The translations under genes and the position numbers were made by a program. This document shows, in pieces, positions 9,589-18,223 of a stretch of DNA of 64,000 nt. Within the stretch, counting starts at the first letter, position 1, and each line of letters starts with the position of its first letter. Source of the DNA: JAANXG01 sp034520625 (GTDB lineage Bacteria > Pseudomonadota > Gammaproteobacteria > Arenicellales > JAANXG01); the NCBI GenBank assembly GCA_034520625.1, contig JAXHNI010000008.1, forward strand, positions 496,001 to 560,000. The letters are read 5' to 3'. Under the pieces are notes generated by a model, which saw nothing but the letters and a program-made list of their open reading frames with translations, was not told the origin of the DNA and searched no databases.

Positions 9589-11765
9589 TTCCGGCGCCTG
9601 CGCTTGCCGCCTTTCTTGCGCCGCCCGGTGCCGCCGTCCACGAGCTCGAAATCGATCTTGGCCTGGTCGATATCCACCCGCACCACCCGCACGCGCACTT
9701 CTTCACCGATCTGGAACATCACCCCGGAATGCTCCCCGGTCAGGCGGCGCGCCTTGGGGTCGTAGTGAAAATAATCCTCGCCCAGGGCGGTGACGTGTAC
9801 CAGGCCCTCCACGTACAGCTCGTTGAGCTCCACGAACACGCCGAACTCGGCGACGCTGCTCACCACGCCGTCGAACTCGTCGCCGACGCGGTCCAGCATG
9901 AACTCGGTCTTCAGCCACTGGGTGACATCCCGGGTCGCTTCATCCGCCCGGCGCTCGGTCACCGAACAGTGCTCCGCCGCACGGCCCATCTGCTCGTAGT
10001 CCAGGTCAACCGGCTCGCCCTGCCTGATGCGGTGCTTGATCAGCCGGTGCACGATGAGATCGGGATATCGGCGGATCGGGGAAGTGAAATGCGTATACCG
10101 GTCGAATCCCAGCGCGAAGTGACCGGACAGGTCCACGCTGTATATGGCCTGCTTCAGGCTGCGCAGCAGGGTCACCTGGACTACATGGGAAAACGGCTCG
10201 CCCCGGCACTGCTCCACGATATGCGCAAAATCCTTCGGGGTCGGCTCGCGGCCGCCCCGGAGTATCAGGCCAAACTCCGCCAGGAACGCACGGGCGTCCT
10301 CGATCTTGTCGCCGTCCGGCTGCTCGTGGATCCGGTAGACGCCCGGGCCCTTGCGGGCCGCGAGAAAATCGGCGGCGCAGATGTTGGCGGCCAGCATGCA
10401 CTCCTCCACCAGCCGGTGCGCGTCATTGCGCTCGGTGGGCTCGATGCGCTGGATCTTTCGGTCCTCGTCGAACACGATCCGCGTGCCGGGCAGCTCCAGC
10501 TCGAGGGACCCGCGCTCGACACGCCGCTTGTTGAGCGTCCGCGACAACTCGTGCAGCGTCCTGATCTGGGGCTGCAGGTCCCTGAACTCCCCGAGCGCCC
10601 CCGCGTCGTCATCCAGCAGCGCCTCGGCAACTTGTTCATAAATCAGTCGCGCATGGGAGCGCATAACTGCGGTTTCGAACCGATAGTCCTTCACCTCGCC
10701 GGTATCGTCGATCTGCATGATGCAGGCGAAGCAGAGCCTGTCCACGTGGGGGTTCAGCGAGCAGATGCCGTTGGACAGCACTTCCGGCAGCATGGGCACG
10801 ACCCGTTCCGGAAAATACACGGAGTTGCCCCGCAGGTAGGCTTCCCGATCCAACGCTGACCCGCGCGCGACATAGTGGGATACGTCGGCCACGGCGACGA
10901 TCAGCTCCCAGCCGCCGCCGTCCAGCCGCCGGGCGTACACGGCATCGTCGAAATCCCTGGCATCATCACCGTCGATGGTGACCAGGGGCAGGTTCCTGAG
11001 ATCCAGCCGGGCCCCGGCCTCCCGGGGATCGACCCGGTCCGGGACACCCTCGGCTTCGCCGTCGACGCTCCCGGGCCATTCATGGGGCAGGCCGTACTTG
11101 CGGATGGCGATCTCGATTTCCATGCCCGGCTCCATGTGCTCGCCCAGCACCTCCTTGACGCGGCCCACGGGCTGCTTGCGCTTGTCGGGCTGGCGGGTGA
11201 TCTCCGCCACCACGATCTGTTCGTGCCGGGCGCCGCCGCGGGCATCGTCCGGCACCAGGACATCCTGGCTGATCCGGGTGTTCTCGGGAATCACGACAGA
11301 GATGTCGTCCTCGATGTGGAACCGCCCGACCACCGTTTCGTTGCCGCGTTCCAGCACTTCCACCACCGTGCCTTCCGACCTGCCGCGGTGGTCGATGCGA
11401 CGCACTTTGGCCAGAGCGGTATCGCCGTGCAGCACCTTGCGCATTTCCCTGGCGGACAGGAACAGGTCAGGCCCACCGTGCTCGGGTATCAGGAATCCGA
11501 AGCCGTCGGGGTGGCCCTGCACCCGGCCGCGGATCATGTCCACCCGGCCCGGGAGGACGAACCGGCCCCGCCGGTCCAGCATCACCTGGCCGTCGGCCTG
11601 CATCCGCTGGAGCCGCCCCAGCAGTTCCTCCCGAGCGGCGCCCTTGCGGATGGAGAATTCCTGAAAAAGAGTGTCTTCGGGAACGGGTTTATCGCGTTTT
11701 TCGAGATACTTCAGAATCTGCTTGCGCGGCGGCGCGGACGCGTTGCGCGGTTGTTTCGTTGACAT
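9585..11765 (-). CDS. rnr: ribonuclease R
   Basis: A 726-residue 3'-5' exoribonuclease. Order of domains: N-terminal winged helix (EDTLFQEFSIRKGAAREELL), two cold-shock OB folds (GRFVLPGRVDMIRGRVQGHPDG), the RNB catalytic domain with VTIDGDDARDFDDAVYARRL carrying the metal-binding aspartates, an S1 domain (FDGVVSSVAEFGVFVELNEL) and a short basic tail (GRRKKGGKRRRRK). RNase R degrades structured RNA and takes part in rRNA and tmRNA quality control. The start was set at MSTKQPRN; the longer frame would run toward the divergent tRNA-Leu. It is followed by rlmB. Confidence 0.95.
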   Translation of the reverse strand: MSTKQPRNASAPPRKQILKYLEKRDKPVPEDTLFQEFSIRKGAAREELLGRLQRMQADGQVMLDRRGRFVLPGRVDMIRGRVQGHPDGFGFLIPEHGGPDLFLSAREMRKVLHGDTALAKVRRIDHRGRSEGTVVEVLERGNETVVGRFHIEDDISVVIPENTRISQDVLVPDDARGGARHEQIVVAEITRQPDKRKQPVGRVKEVLGEHMEPGMEIEIAIRKYGLPHEWPGSVDGEAEGVPDRVDPREAGARLDLRNLPLVTIDGDDARDFDDAVYARRLDGGGWELIVAVADVSHYVARGSALDREAYLRGNSVYFPERVVPMLPEVLSNGICSLNPHVDRLCFACIMQIDDTGEVKDYRFETAVMRSHARLIYEQVAEALLDDDAGALGEFRDLQPQIRTLHELSRTLNKRRVERGSLELELPGTRIVFDEDRKIQRIEPTERNDAHRLVEECMLAANICAADFLAARKGPGVYRIHEQPDGDKIEDARAFLAEFGLILRGGREPTPKDFAHIVEQCRGEPFSHVVQVTLLRSLKQAIYSVDLSGHFALGFDRYTHFTSPIRRYPDLIVHRLIKHRIRQGEPVDLDYEQMGRAAEHCSVTERRADEATRDVTQWLKTEFMLDRVGDEFDGVVSSVAEFGVFVELNELYVEGLVHVTALGEDYFHYDPKARRLTGEHSGVMFQIGEEVRVRVVRVDIDQAKIDFELVDGGTGRRKKGGKRRRRK

Positions 11766-11825
11766 AATTTTAATCTGTCGGTAGAGTTCGCCCGCTTCAT
11801 ACCGTTGTGGTATGAAAGGCATTGT

Positions 11826-11912
11826 GCCGAGGTGGCGGAATTGGTAGACGCGCTAGCTTCAGGTGCTAGTGGGGGCAACCCCGTGGAGGTTCAAGTCCTC
11901 TCCTCGGTACCA
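11826..11912 (+). tRNA. tRNA-Leu (anticodon CAG)
   Basis: An 87-nt class II tRNA: acceptor GCCGAGG/CCTCGGT, D-arm with TTGGTAGAC, anticodon stem CTAGC with loop TTCAGGT (CAG), a variable arm and T-arm with GGTTCAAGTCC, and an encoded CCA followed by a short T6 run. It is divergent from rnr. Confidence 0.97.
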
Positions 11913-12045
11913 GGTTTTTTCTCTCCTTCATTGCAAACCGTTCGAATCCCTGATCGTTAGAGAGCTGCTCTTGAGGACCCGGCTTTTTAGAAGTACCCTG
12001 TAATCAAGCTGTGGCTCGCCGCGGCGTCGGAGGCGCGCTGAAAAC

Positions 12046-13479
12046 GTGATCCACGATCTGCTCCGCGCACCCCTCGAAACCGGCCTGGCCGATCCGGGCG
12101 CCCGCACACAGCGCGCCCGGGAGATCCGTGACGCGTACCGGCGTCTGGACCGTACGCGGATCGGCGCGGATGAGATTCTGGAGCTCAAGTTCGCCAGTCT
12201 CTACTGGCGGCACCGGGTCGTCTCTGGGCTGGCCGCCGCACTTGAATCACGGGCCATCCCGGATGATAACACCCTGACCGCTATTGTCGATGCACTGGAC
12301 AGCCGACTTCCCGGCTTTTCGCTCGATCTCCTTTGCTCGCACCTGTCCCCGGCAACCGGCGACTACCTGCTGGCCCGCCAGGGCGAGAGACCACGCACCG
12401 CCGCCCGGCACCGTGCGCTCGCCGGACCGGGTGTCACCCTGGACATCCAGGCCAACCGGCGCTCCGCGTGGCCGTTCCGGCGCTGGAAGCGCAGGCCAGA
12501 GTTCAGCGTCTACGATTTCAACGGCGACGGGGTCAACTTTCGCGGACTGCACCTGAGGCCCGGCGACGTTCTGCTCGCCAATGTCAATATCGACGGCAAC
12601 GGCGTCTACACCACCCTCAGCGATCCAACCCGCTTCTCGTCACACGCGGCGGTGTTCGCGATCCTCGAGGACGGCGGGCGGCGCTATCCCGCTGTGATCG
12701 AGACCTACGAGAAAGGCGTCCGGGCCGTGCCCCTGAACGTATTCCTGGGGGCGGGGTTTTGCGCCTACGTGGAGGTCTACCGGCACCGGGATCTCCAGGA
12801 ACGGCATGCCGCCCTTGTCAACACCGCGGCTCTCGACATGCTGGGGCGCGTGCGCGGCTACAACTTCGACTCCCGGTCCGACGACCGGGACTATGTCTCG
12901 TGCTGCACGGTGGGCCGCCTCCTGCACAGGGATGCCGGCCTCGAGCCCACGTCAGGCAAAAGCCGCATACAGGACCCGCGTATACAGTCGAACCTGGAAA
13001 AGCTCGGCTATACCTTCTTCGAATTCTTCGCCCCGGTGGACTATCTGCTGGATCCGAATTTCCAGTGCGTGGGCTGGGTGGACAATCACCAGTTCGCGGA
13101 TCTTCTGGCACGGGAACTGGTGGAACGCCGGTTCCGCGAGCTGTTCGCAAGCCGCCGCCTGAATCCGGCGCGGTTCCCGGCCATGAGCCGAGTCAACCGC
13201 TGGGGCATAGGCCAGATACGAAGCCGGTCCCTGGCGGGGCGGCTGATCGGGCGGGTGGAAGGATACGACCATGAGTCCCTGCCCCGGGGACCCGACCCGC
13301 TCATGGCGGTCATCACCATTGCCGAAGCCCAGCTCGGGCGCGCGATCAAACAAACCAGGCAATGGCTTGCGGAGATGGATTATGCGCCGGACTATTTCTC
13401 CCTCGACGAATTCTCCCGGAAACCCGAAGTCAGAAGGTATCTGGAAGCGGCCGTCAACCTTCCTTGGCTGGAGGAATGA
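12046..13479 (+). CDS. unknown protein with probable permuted papain-like (YiiX/NlpC-P60-type) hydrolase domain
   Basis: 477 residues from GTG 12046, with GGAGG 12 nt upstream. The first 150 residues are helical and unrecognised. From about residue 168, RPGDVLLANVNID begins a domain whose order suggests a circularly permuted NlpC/P60 fold: a histidine in RFSSHAAVF (H200), an acid in VIETYEKGVRAVPL (E219), and a late cysteine in DYVSCCTVGRLL (C286 or C287). Family members hydrolyse amide or acyl bonds in cell-wall peptides or lipids. There is no signal peptide, and the protein is about twice the length of YiiX. The assignment rests on motif order only. It stands alone between tRNA-Leu and a convergent mipA-like gene, followed by a 110-bp element. 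Confidence 0.55.
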   Translation: MIHDLLRAPLETGLADPGARTQRAREIRDAYRRLDRTRIGADEILELKFASLYWRHRVVSGLAAALESRAIPDDNTLTAIVDALDSRLPGFSLDLLCSHLSPATGDYLLARQGERPRTAARHRALAGPGVTLDIQANRRSAWPFRRWKRRPEFSVYDFNGDGVNFRGLHLRPGDVLLANVNIDGNGVYTTLSDPTRFSSHAAVFAILEDGGRRYPAVIETYEKGVRAVPLNVFLGAGFCAYVEVYRHRDLQERHAALVNTAALDMLGRVRGYNFDSRSDDRDYVSCCTVGRLLHRDAGLEPTSGKSRIQDPRIQSNLEKLGYTFFEFFAPVDYLLDPNFQCVGWVDNHQFADLLARELVERRFRELFASRRLNPARFPAMSRVNRWGIGQIRSRSLAGRLIGRVEGYDHESLPRGPDPLMAVITIAEAQLGRAIKQTRQWLAEMDYAPDYFSLDEFSRKPEVRRYLEAAVNLPWLEE

Positions 13480-13550
13480 TTCTTGATTCCTGATTCGGGG
13501 TATTTCTCAGCTGGGTGGTGGTCTGGTTTGAATACCTGCGTAATCGGGGT

Positions 13551-13660
13551 GGCCGGTGCCGGGGGTCGTCCCCCAGGGCTGTCGAAAACAGGGAAGTTTG
13601 AGCCAGAGCGTACAGGGAAGTATTTACAGCGGCCCTGGGGGACGACCCCCGGCACCGGCC
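13551..13660 (+). repeat. 110-bp palindromic element, copy A
   Basis: 29-bp arms (13551-13579 and 13632-13660) are perfect reverse complements around a 52-nt core (13580-13631) with two hairpins, AAAC(AGGGAA)GUUU and GUAC(AGGGAA)GUAU. It lies 71 bp after the + strand hydrolase gene and before the convergent mipA-like gene. In this copy both hairpins have the same T-to-A change after GGGA. Confidence 0.9.
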
Positions 13661-13726
13661 AATCGCTCAACACCGGCCCCGAACCCGAACCCCGAACCCG
13701 AACCCCGAGCACCGAACCCCCAACCC

Positions 13727-14587
13727 CTAATACTTCAACGCCTCCACGTCCGGCACTTTCACCATCCGGCTGGATTTGGCGATGAACCAGCCGACGACGA
13801 TGCCGGCCGAGAAATTGCCGGATTGCCGCACCAGGGGGCTGTCTTCGAAGACCGCTCCGGTGACGTTATCGTAGCGGACGAAGGCGCCGATCCAGTTATT
13901 GCCCCGGCGACTCTGGGCGCTGAGGGTGAAACGGGGCCCGGCGTAGCCGCCGTCCGCGTTGAACGCGGGCCGATCCGGCGTCTGGAACACCGGATCGACG
14001 CTGTAGAAGTAGTCGTGGAGCTTCGCCGAGCCGAACTCGAGGCCGGCGGTGGCGCCCACCCGCCAGTAGCGCCCGAAGGCCCGCTGGTCACGGTAATAGG
14101 TGATTTTCGGCGAGGCCGCGAGGCCGATGTAGCGCGGCGACGTCTCCACCGTGAACACTCCCCTGAGCGGCAGCGTCAGTATCAGTTGCCGGGCACGGGT
14201 ATCGCCCCGCCAGAGGTCGACGGTCAGCGAAGGGCCGACCTGGACCGTGGGGTCCAGGGACGGCATGCCCTCGCGGCCTTCCACATCGTCATCCGAGCCC
14301 GGAACGGTGCCGTCTGCGCTGAGATCGAGCTTGACGCGCTCGGATTGAAAGAACAGGCCCCGCACGCCGTCCTCGTCCACCTTCAAAACGTCTCCACGGT
14401 ACACCGGGTACACGAAGGGCACCGGCAGGACCCGGTTGCTCTCTGCTCCACGGTAGTAGGGCAGACTGATGACGCCGCCCCCCAGGGCGAGCTCCCACAG
14501 GGGCCGTTCGGCGGCATGGCTGTTTACAGTGACCATACCAACGATCAACGACAGGAGGCATGCGATCGGGTTTATTGTTCTTTTCAT
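13727..14587 (-). CDS. MipA/OmpV-family outer membrane protein
   Basis: 286 residues with a signal peptide (KR, then IACLLSLIVGMVTV, cleavage near SHA-AE). The mature part is a beta-barrel of the MipA/OmpV family: WELALGGGVISLPYYRGAES near the start, PVYRGDVLKVDEDGVRGLFF, and a C-terminal strand region. E. coli MipA is a scaffold joining murein hydrolase MltA and PBP1B; many homologues are simply porin-like barrels, so the role here is not fixed. It ends VEALKY rather than the classic terminal Phe. It is convergent with the upstream hydrolase gene and precedes no clear operon partner. Confidence 0.85.
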   Translation of the reverse strand: MKRTINPIACLLSLIVGMVTVNSHAAERPLWELALGGGVISLPYYRGAESNRVLPVPFVYPVYRGDVLKVDEDGVRGLFFQSERVKLDLSADGTVPGSDDDVEGREGMPSLDPTVQVGPSLTVDLWRGDTRARQLILTLPLRGVFTVETSPRYIGLAASPKITYYRDQRAFGRYWRVGATAGLEFGSAKLHDYFYSVDPVFQTPDRPAFNADGGYAGPRFTLSAQSRRGNNWIGAFVRYDNVTGAVFEDSPLVRQSGNFSAGIVVGWFIAKSSRMVKVPDVEALKY

Positions 14588-14652
14588 AAGAGTCCGGTTT
14601 CCTGTTGGCGATTCCGTCCCGAACGGGCGGCGGCGGGTCGCCGGCGATACGG

Positions 14653-15420
14653 CTATTCCGCGGGGACGGTGTAGTTCAGCGGCAGGCGCCCGCCGTCGAC
14701 GTATATGGTTTCGCCGGTGATATACGAGGCATCGTTGGACGCCAGAAACGATGCAACGGATGCCACTTCACTCGGCGTCCCGAAACGGCTCATGGGCGTC
14801 CGGGACATGACCTTCTTACGCGCCGCATCGTTCGTTGAGATCACCCGTTCGAGCATCTCGGTGAGAATGCTGCCCGGTCCAATGGCGTTCACCCGGATTC
14901 CGTGGCCGGCCAGGCTGAGGGACATCAGTTTCGTCAACTGGTGCACACCGCCTTTCGCCACCACGTAGGGAACCTGGTCCGGAATCGCCAGCACGGCGTT
15001 CACCGACGACATGTTGATGATCGCACCGCCGGTTTCCTGTTTCACCATCTGGCGCGCGCATGCCTGGCCCACCAGCAGCATGCCCTTGAGATTGACGCGG
15101 ATCACCCGGTCGAAATCCTCCTCCTCGATGTCCAGAAAATCCGCGGTGTGGACGATGGCGGCGTTGCTGACGCAGATGTTCAATGCCCCGAAATGGCTGA
15201 CCACCTGCTTGACCGCGTCGTCCACCGCCGACTTGTCCCCCACATCGCACTGGACGAACATAACGCTGTGCCCGAGCCGGGAAGCCGCCTCGCCGCCTTT
15301 CTCGCCGTCGACATCGAGGATCGCCACTCTGCAGCCGTCCTCGACGAAGCGTTCCACAATCGCCAGCCCGATGCCCTGCGCCCCGCCCGTTACCAATGCG
15401 ACTTGATCTTTCAGCCTCAC
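14653..15420 (-). CDS. short-chain dehydrogenase/reductase
   Basis: 255 residues from GTG 15420, with an excellent GGAGG five bases upstream. It is a classical SDR: cofactor motif TGGAQGIG (residues about 11-18), NAA in the NNAG position, active-site Ser in NMSSVN and the YVVAK pair (Tyr/Lys about 158/162), and a C-terminal GETIYVDGG. The cofactor-discriminating loop ILDVDGEKG with Asp suggests NAD rather than NADP. The substrate cannot be told. It resembles glucose- or secondary-alcohol-dehydrogenase-like members. It stands alone between mipA-like and purA. Confidence 0.85.
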   Translation of the reverse strand: MRLKDQVALVTGGAQGIGLAIVERFVEDGCRVAILDVDGEKGGEAASRLGHSVMFVQCDVGDKSAVDDAVKQVVSHFGALNICVSNAAIVHTADFLDIEEEDFDRVIRVNLKGMLLVGQACARQMVKQETGGAIINMSSVNAVLAIPDQVPYVVAKGGVHQLTKLMSLSLAGHGIRVNAIGPGSILTEMLERVISTNDAARKKVMSRTPMSRFGTPSEVASVASFLASNDASYITGETIYVDGGRLPLNYTVPAE

Positions 15421-15728
15421 GCTGCCCTCCTGAGATTTTCACTGGTGCATTTCTACGGCGAACCGGATCGCCGCTGATCCGCGCTGGCCGCCGCGAGTAT
15501 ATCAGGCCTCTGGTGCGCGTCGCCGGCAGCGGGTGACCACACCGCGGGGTGCACCGGAGGCTTTGTCGCTGGCCGCTCAGGAGGCGAGCCCTCTCGCCGA
15601 TTTCGGCGGCGGGCCACGCTTCATCGGCCAGGGGGCTGGCCTCCTACGCTCCTACATCCTTTGTTTTGTCCGCCGCATCTGGACCCTTGTGGTCTCGCTG
15701 AACACGGCAACATCAGCCTGAAAGAGTA
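15421..15728. other. intergenic region with REP pair and MITE end
   Basis: The 308 bp between the SDR gene and purA contain an inverted REP pair (15578-15647) and a solo end of the MITE-like element (15671-15731). I see no gene. Confidence 0.6.
15578..15647. repeat. REP pair (BIME-like)
   Basis: AGGAGGCGAGCCCTCTCGCC and, inverted, GGCCAGGGGGCTGGCCTCCTAC face each other. Both are variants of the unit GTAGGAGGCCAGCCCCCTGG followed by CCGATG, with a GTAG lead and a hairpin, as in REP sequences mobilised by RAYT enzymes. No RAYT gene is in the window. Confidence 0.75.
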
Positions 15729-15731
15729 CTA
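15671..15731 (-). mobile_element. solo end of MITE-like element at the purA stop
   Basis: Read on the minus strand, this begins TAGTACTCTTTCAGGCTGAT and matches the end arm of the full element at 18534-18800 over about 60 bp with scattered differences. The first TAG is the stop codon of purA. The rest of the element is missing, so this is a truncated copy. Confidence 0.7.
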
Positions 15732-17030
15732 GCCCACGGCGTCAAAAGGGTGCCGCAGGCAGATCGTCTCGTTGCGGTCCGGTCCCGTGGAGATGATATC
15801 GATGGGCACGCCGGTGAGCTCCTCGATTCTTTCGAGGTACCGCCTGGCGGCGGGCGGCAGAGCCTCCAGCCGGGTCGCCCCGGACGTGGAGCCGGTCCAG
15901 CCTTCCAGATCCTCGTACACCGGCGTACAGGTCTCCAGCATCTCGGCGCTGACCAGAGGCGTTTCCAGGCGCTCGCCGCCGCGGTCGTAGGCCACGCAGA
16001 TCCGCAGTCGGTCCAGATTGTCCAGCACGTCCAGTTTGGTGATGCACAAGCCGGTGAGGCCGTTGACGCGGGCGGCGTGTTTCAGCAATACGGCGTCCAG
16101 CCAGCCGCAGCGGCGTTCGCGTCCGGTGGTGGCTCCGACCTCCACGCCCCGCTCCCCCAGCAGTCGTCCCGTGTCGTCATGAAGCTCCGTCGGGAACGGC
16201 CCGCTGCCGACGCGCGTGCTGTAGGCCTTCACCAGCCCCAGCACATAGTCGAACTGCGTCGGCCCGACGCCGCTGCCCACGGCCGCCGCCGCCGCCGTGG
16301 TGTTGGACGAGGTGACATAGGGATAGGTGCCGTGGTCGATATCCAGCAGGCTGCCCTGGGCGCCTTCGAACAACATGGCGCGCCCCGCCCGCCTGAAACC
16401 GTCGAGCCGGGCGGCGACGTTGGTCATCAACGGCCGCAGGTACTCGCGGTGCCGCATGCAGTCGTCCAGCACCGCCCGGTAATCCACGGTGTCCGACTCG
16501 TAAAAACGCTCGAGAATGAAATTGTGGTAGTCCATCAACTGTTCCAGCTTCTCCGCGAAGTGCCGGGATTCGATCAGCTCATCGAATCGCAACCCCCTGC
16601 GCGCGACCTTGTCCTCGTAGGCCGGCCCGATGCCGCGTCCGGTGGTGCCGATGGCGTTGCGGCCCCGGGCGCGCTCCCGGGCCGCATCCAGGGCGACGTG
16701 ATAGGGCAGAATGACGGGACAGGACTCGCTGATGCCCAATCGGGGAAAGACATCGATCCCCCGCTGCTCCAGCTCCTTGATCTCGGTTTCGAGGGCGCCC
16801 GGCGACACCACCACCCCGTTGCCGATATAGTTGCTCACCCCGGAGCGCAGGATTCCGGATGGAATCAGGTGGAGCACCGTCTTTTCGCCGTCGATCACCA
16901 GCGTGTGACCCGCGTTGTGCCCCCCCTGGAAACGCACCACCGCGTCGACCCGCTCGGTCAGCCAGTCAACGATCTTCCCCTTGCCTTCGTCGCCCCACTG
17001 GGTGCCGACCAATACAACGTTCTGACTCAT
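15729..17030 (-). CDS. purA: adenylosuccinate synthetase
   Basis: 433 residues. The P-loop is GTQWGDEGKGKIVDWL (residues about 8-23), with catalytic Asp13-like and His in FQGGHNAGHTLV, IMP-binding NAIGTTGRGIGPAY and GAQGSLLDIDHGTYPYVTSS, and the C-terminal GPDRNETI. It joins IMP and aspartate with GTP, the first step to AMP. The ATG overlaps the hisZ stop by 4 nt (ATGA), so hisZ-purA are translationally coupled. The TAG stop coincides with the end of a MITE-like repeat. Confidence 0.98.
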   Translation of the reverse strand: MSQNVVLVGTQWGDEGKGKIVDWLTERVDAVVRFQGGHNAGHTLVIDGEKTVLHLIPSGILRSGVSNYIGNGVVVSPGALETEIKELEQRGIDVFPRLGISESCPVILPYHVALDAARERARGRNAIGTTGRGIGPAYEDKVARRGLRFDELIESRHFAEKLEQLMDYHNFILERFYESDTVDYRAVLDDCMRHREYLRPLMTNVAARLDGFRRAGRAMLFEGAQGSLLDIDHGTYPYVTSSNTTAAAAAVGSGVGPTQFDYVLGLVKAYSTRVGSGPFPTELHDDTGRLLGERGVEVGATTGRERRCGWLDAVLLKHAARVNGLTGLCITKLDVLDNLDRLRICVAYDRGGERLETPLVSAEMLETCTPVYEDLEGWTGSTSGATRLEALPPAARRYLERIEELTGVPIDIISTGPDRNETICLRHPFDAVG

Positions 17031-18223
17031 GATCTGCGGAATTCTTTTGCCTGGCCCTCTAACGGCTGGATATGCCAGCCGTCCCCCCGCTTTATCAGTT
17101 CGCGGTCACACTGATCCGCAAGCTGATCCACGCTTTCCCCGGGCAACGCACGGATCACCCGCTCGCCGTCGGCGCGCAGCCGCCGCACCATCGCGTCCAG
17201 CTCGCCGTCTCCGTCCGACGGCGCCAGAATCGCCGTACCGGATATGCACGATGAATCATAGCGGAGCAGGCGGCGAAGGTCTGCACTGAAACCCGTCGCG
17301 CTGCGCGCCCGGCCGAAGGCCCTGCCGATTTCGTCGTATCGCCCGCCCTGGGCAAGGGCCCTGCCGTATCCGGGGGTGTAGACGTTGAATACCGTGCCCG
17401 TGTGGTACCGGTAGCCACGCAGGTCAGACAGGTCCACAGAGATCCTGGTATGGGACAAGGTACGTTCCAGGCGTTCCAGCAGCTCGGTCAGGTTGGACAG
17501 CGCCGCGGCGACGCCGGGCACTTCCTCGAAGCCGTGCCGGGCCGCGTCGATCACGCCCGCGTCCCCCCGGGACTCGAGCAGCTTCCGGAAGGCGGCCTTC
17601 TGTTCCGGCAGCGCCGAAAGAATCGCTTCGACATCCGGCCGCGACTGGCGCCTGAGGGCGTCGAACAGATCCGCCTCCAGCGCTTCGGACAGCCCCGCCC
17701 ACTGAATCAGAGCCCGGTAAACACCCACGTGGCCCAGATGGACATGGACATCCGGCACCCCCGCGGCCTGCACGGTATCGATCATCGCCTCCACGATCTC
17801 CGCATCGGCATCGACGTCCGGGCAGCCGTAGAGCTCGGCGCCGATCTGCAGCGGCTCGCGGGTCGACTCGATCTCGCCGGGCGACCAGCGGAACACCGAG
17901 CCGCTGTAGCACAACCGGGACATCCCTTCGTGGCGAAGGTAGTGGGCGTCGATGCGCGCGATCTGGGGCGTGTGATCCGCGCGCACCCCCATCAGGCGGC
18001 CGCTCACCGAATCCGTCAGCTTCACGGTCTGGACGTCCAGGTCCTCGCCCACCCCGGTCAACAGTGCATCCAGATACTCCACCAGTGGAGGCCGGACGAG
18101 ATTGAATCCCCGGCGGTCGAGCACGTCCAGCAGCCGGCGCCGGAGCCGCTCCAGGCGCGCAGCCCGGTCGGGCAGCACCTCTTCAATGCCTTCGGGCAAA
18201 AGCCACTGATCGGATCGCTTCAC
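17027..18223 (-). CDS. hisZ: ATP phosphoribosyltransferase regulatory subunit
   Basis: 398 residues from GTG 18223. It is a HisRS-like paralogue: WLLPEGIEEVLPDRAARLERLRRRLLD at the start, motif-2-like MGVRADHTPQIARI and FRWSPGEIESTREPLQIGAEL, and YHTGTVFNVYTPGYGRALAQGGRYD late in the protein. It lacks the C-terminal anticodon domain of true HisRS (hisS is at 59223). HisZ forms a complex with short HisG to catalyse and regulate the first step of histidine synthesis. It lies directly before purA, a common pairing. Confidence 0.95.
   Translation of the reverse strand: MKRSDQWLLPEGIEEVLPDRAARLERLRRRLLDVLDRRGFNLVRPPLVEYLDALLTGVGEDLDVQTVKLTDSVSGRLMGVRADHTPQIARIDAHYLRHEGMSRLCYSGSVFRWSPGEIESTREPLQIGAELYGCPDVDADAEIVEAMIDTVQAAGVPDVHVHLGHVGVYRALIQWAGLSEALEADLFDALRRQSRPDVEAILSALPEQKAAFRKLLESRGDAGVIDAARHGFEEVPGVAAALSNLTELLERLERTLSHTRISVDLSDLRGYRYHTGTVFNVYTPGYGRALAQGGRYDEIGRAFGRARSATGFSADLRRLLRYDSSCISGTAILAPSDGDGELDAMVRRLRADGERVIRALPGESVDQLADQCDRELIKRGDGWHIQPLEGQAKEFRRS

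Noticed and set aside
13551..13660. Reading the elements as ordinary Rho-independent terminators
   Set aside because: No U-tract follows either arm, and the 52-nt conserved core is far too large for a terminator loop.
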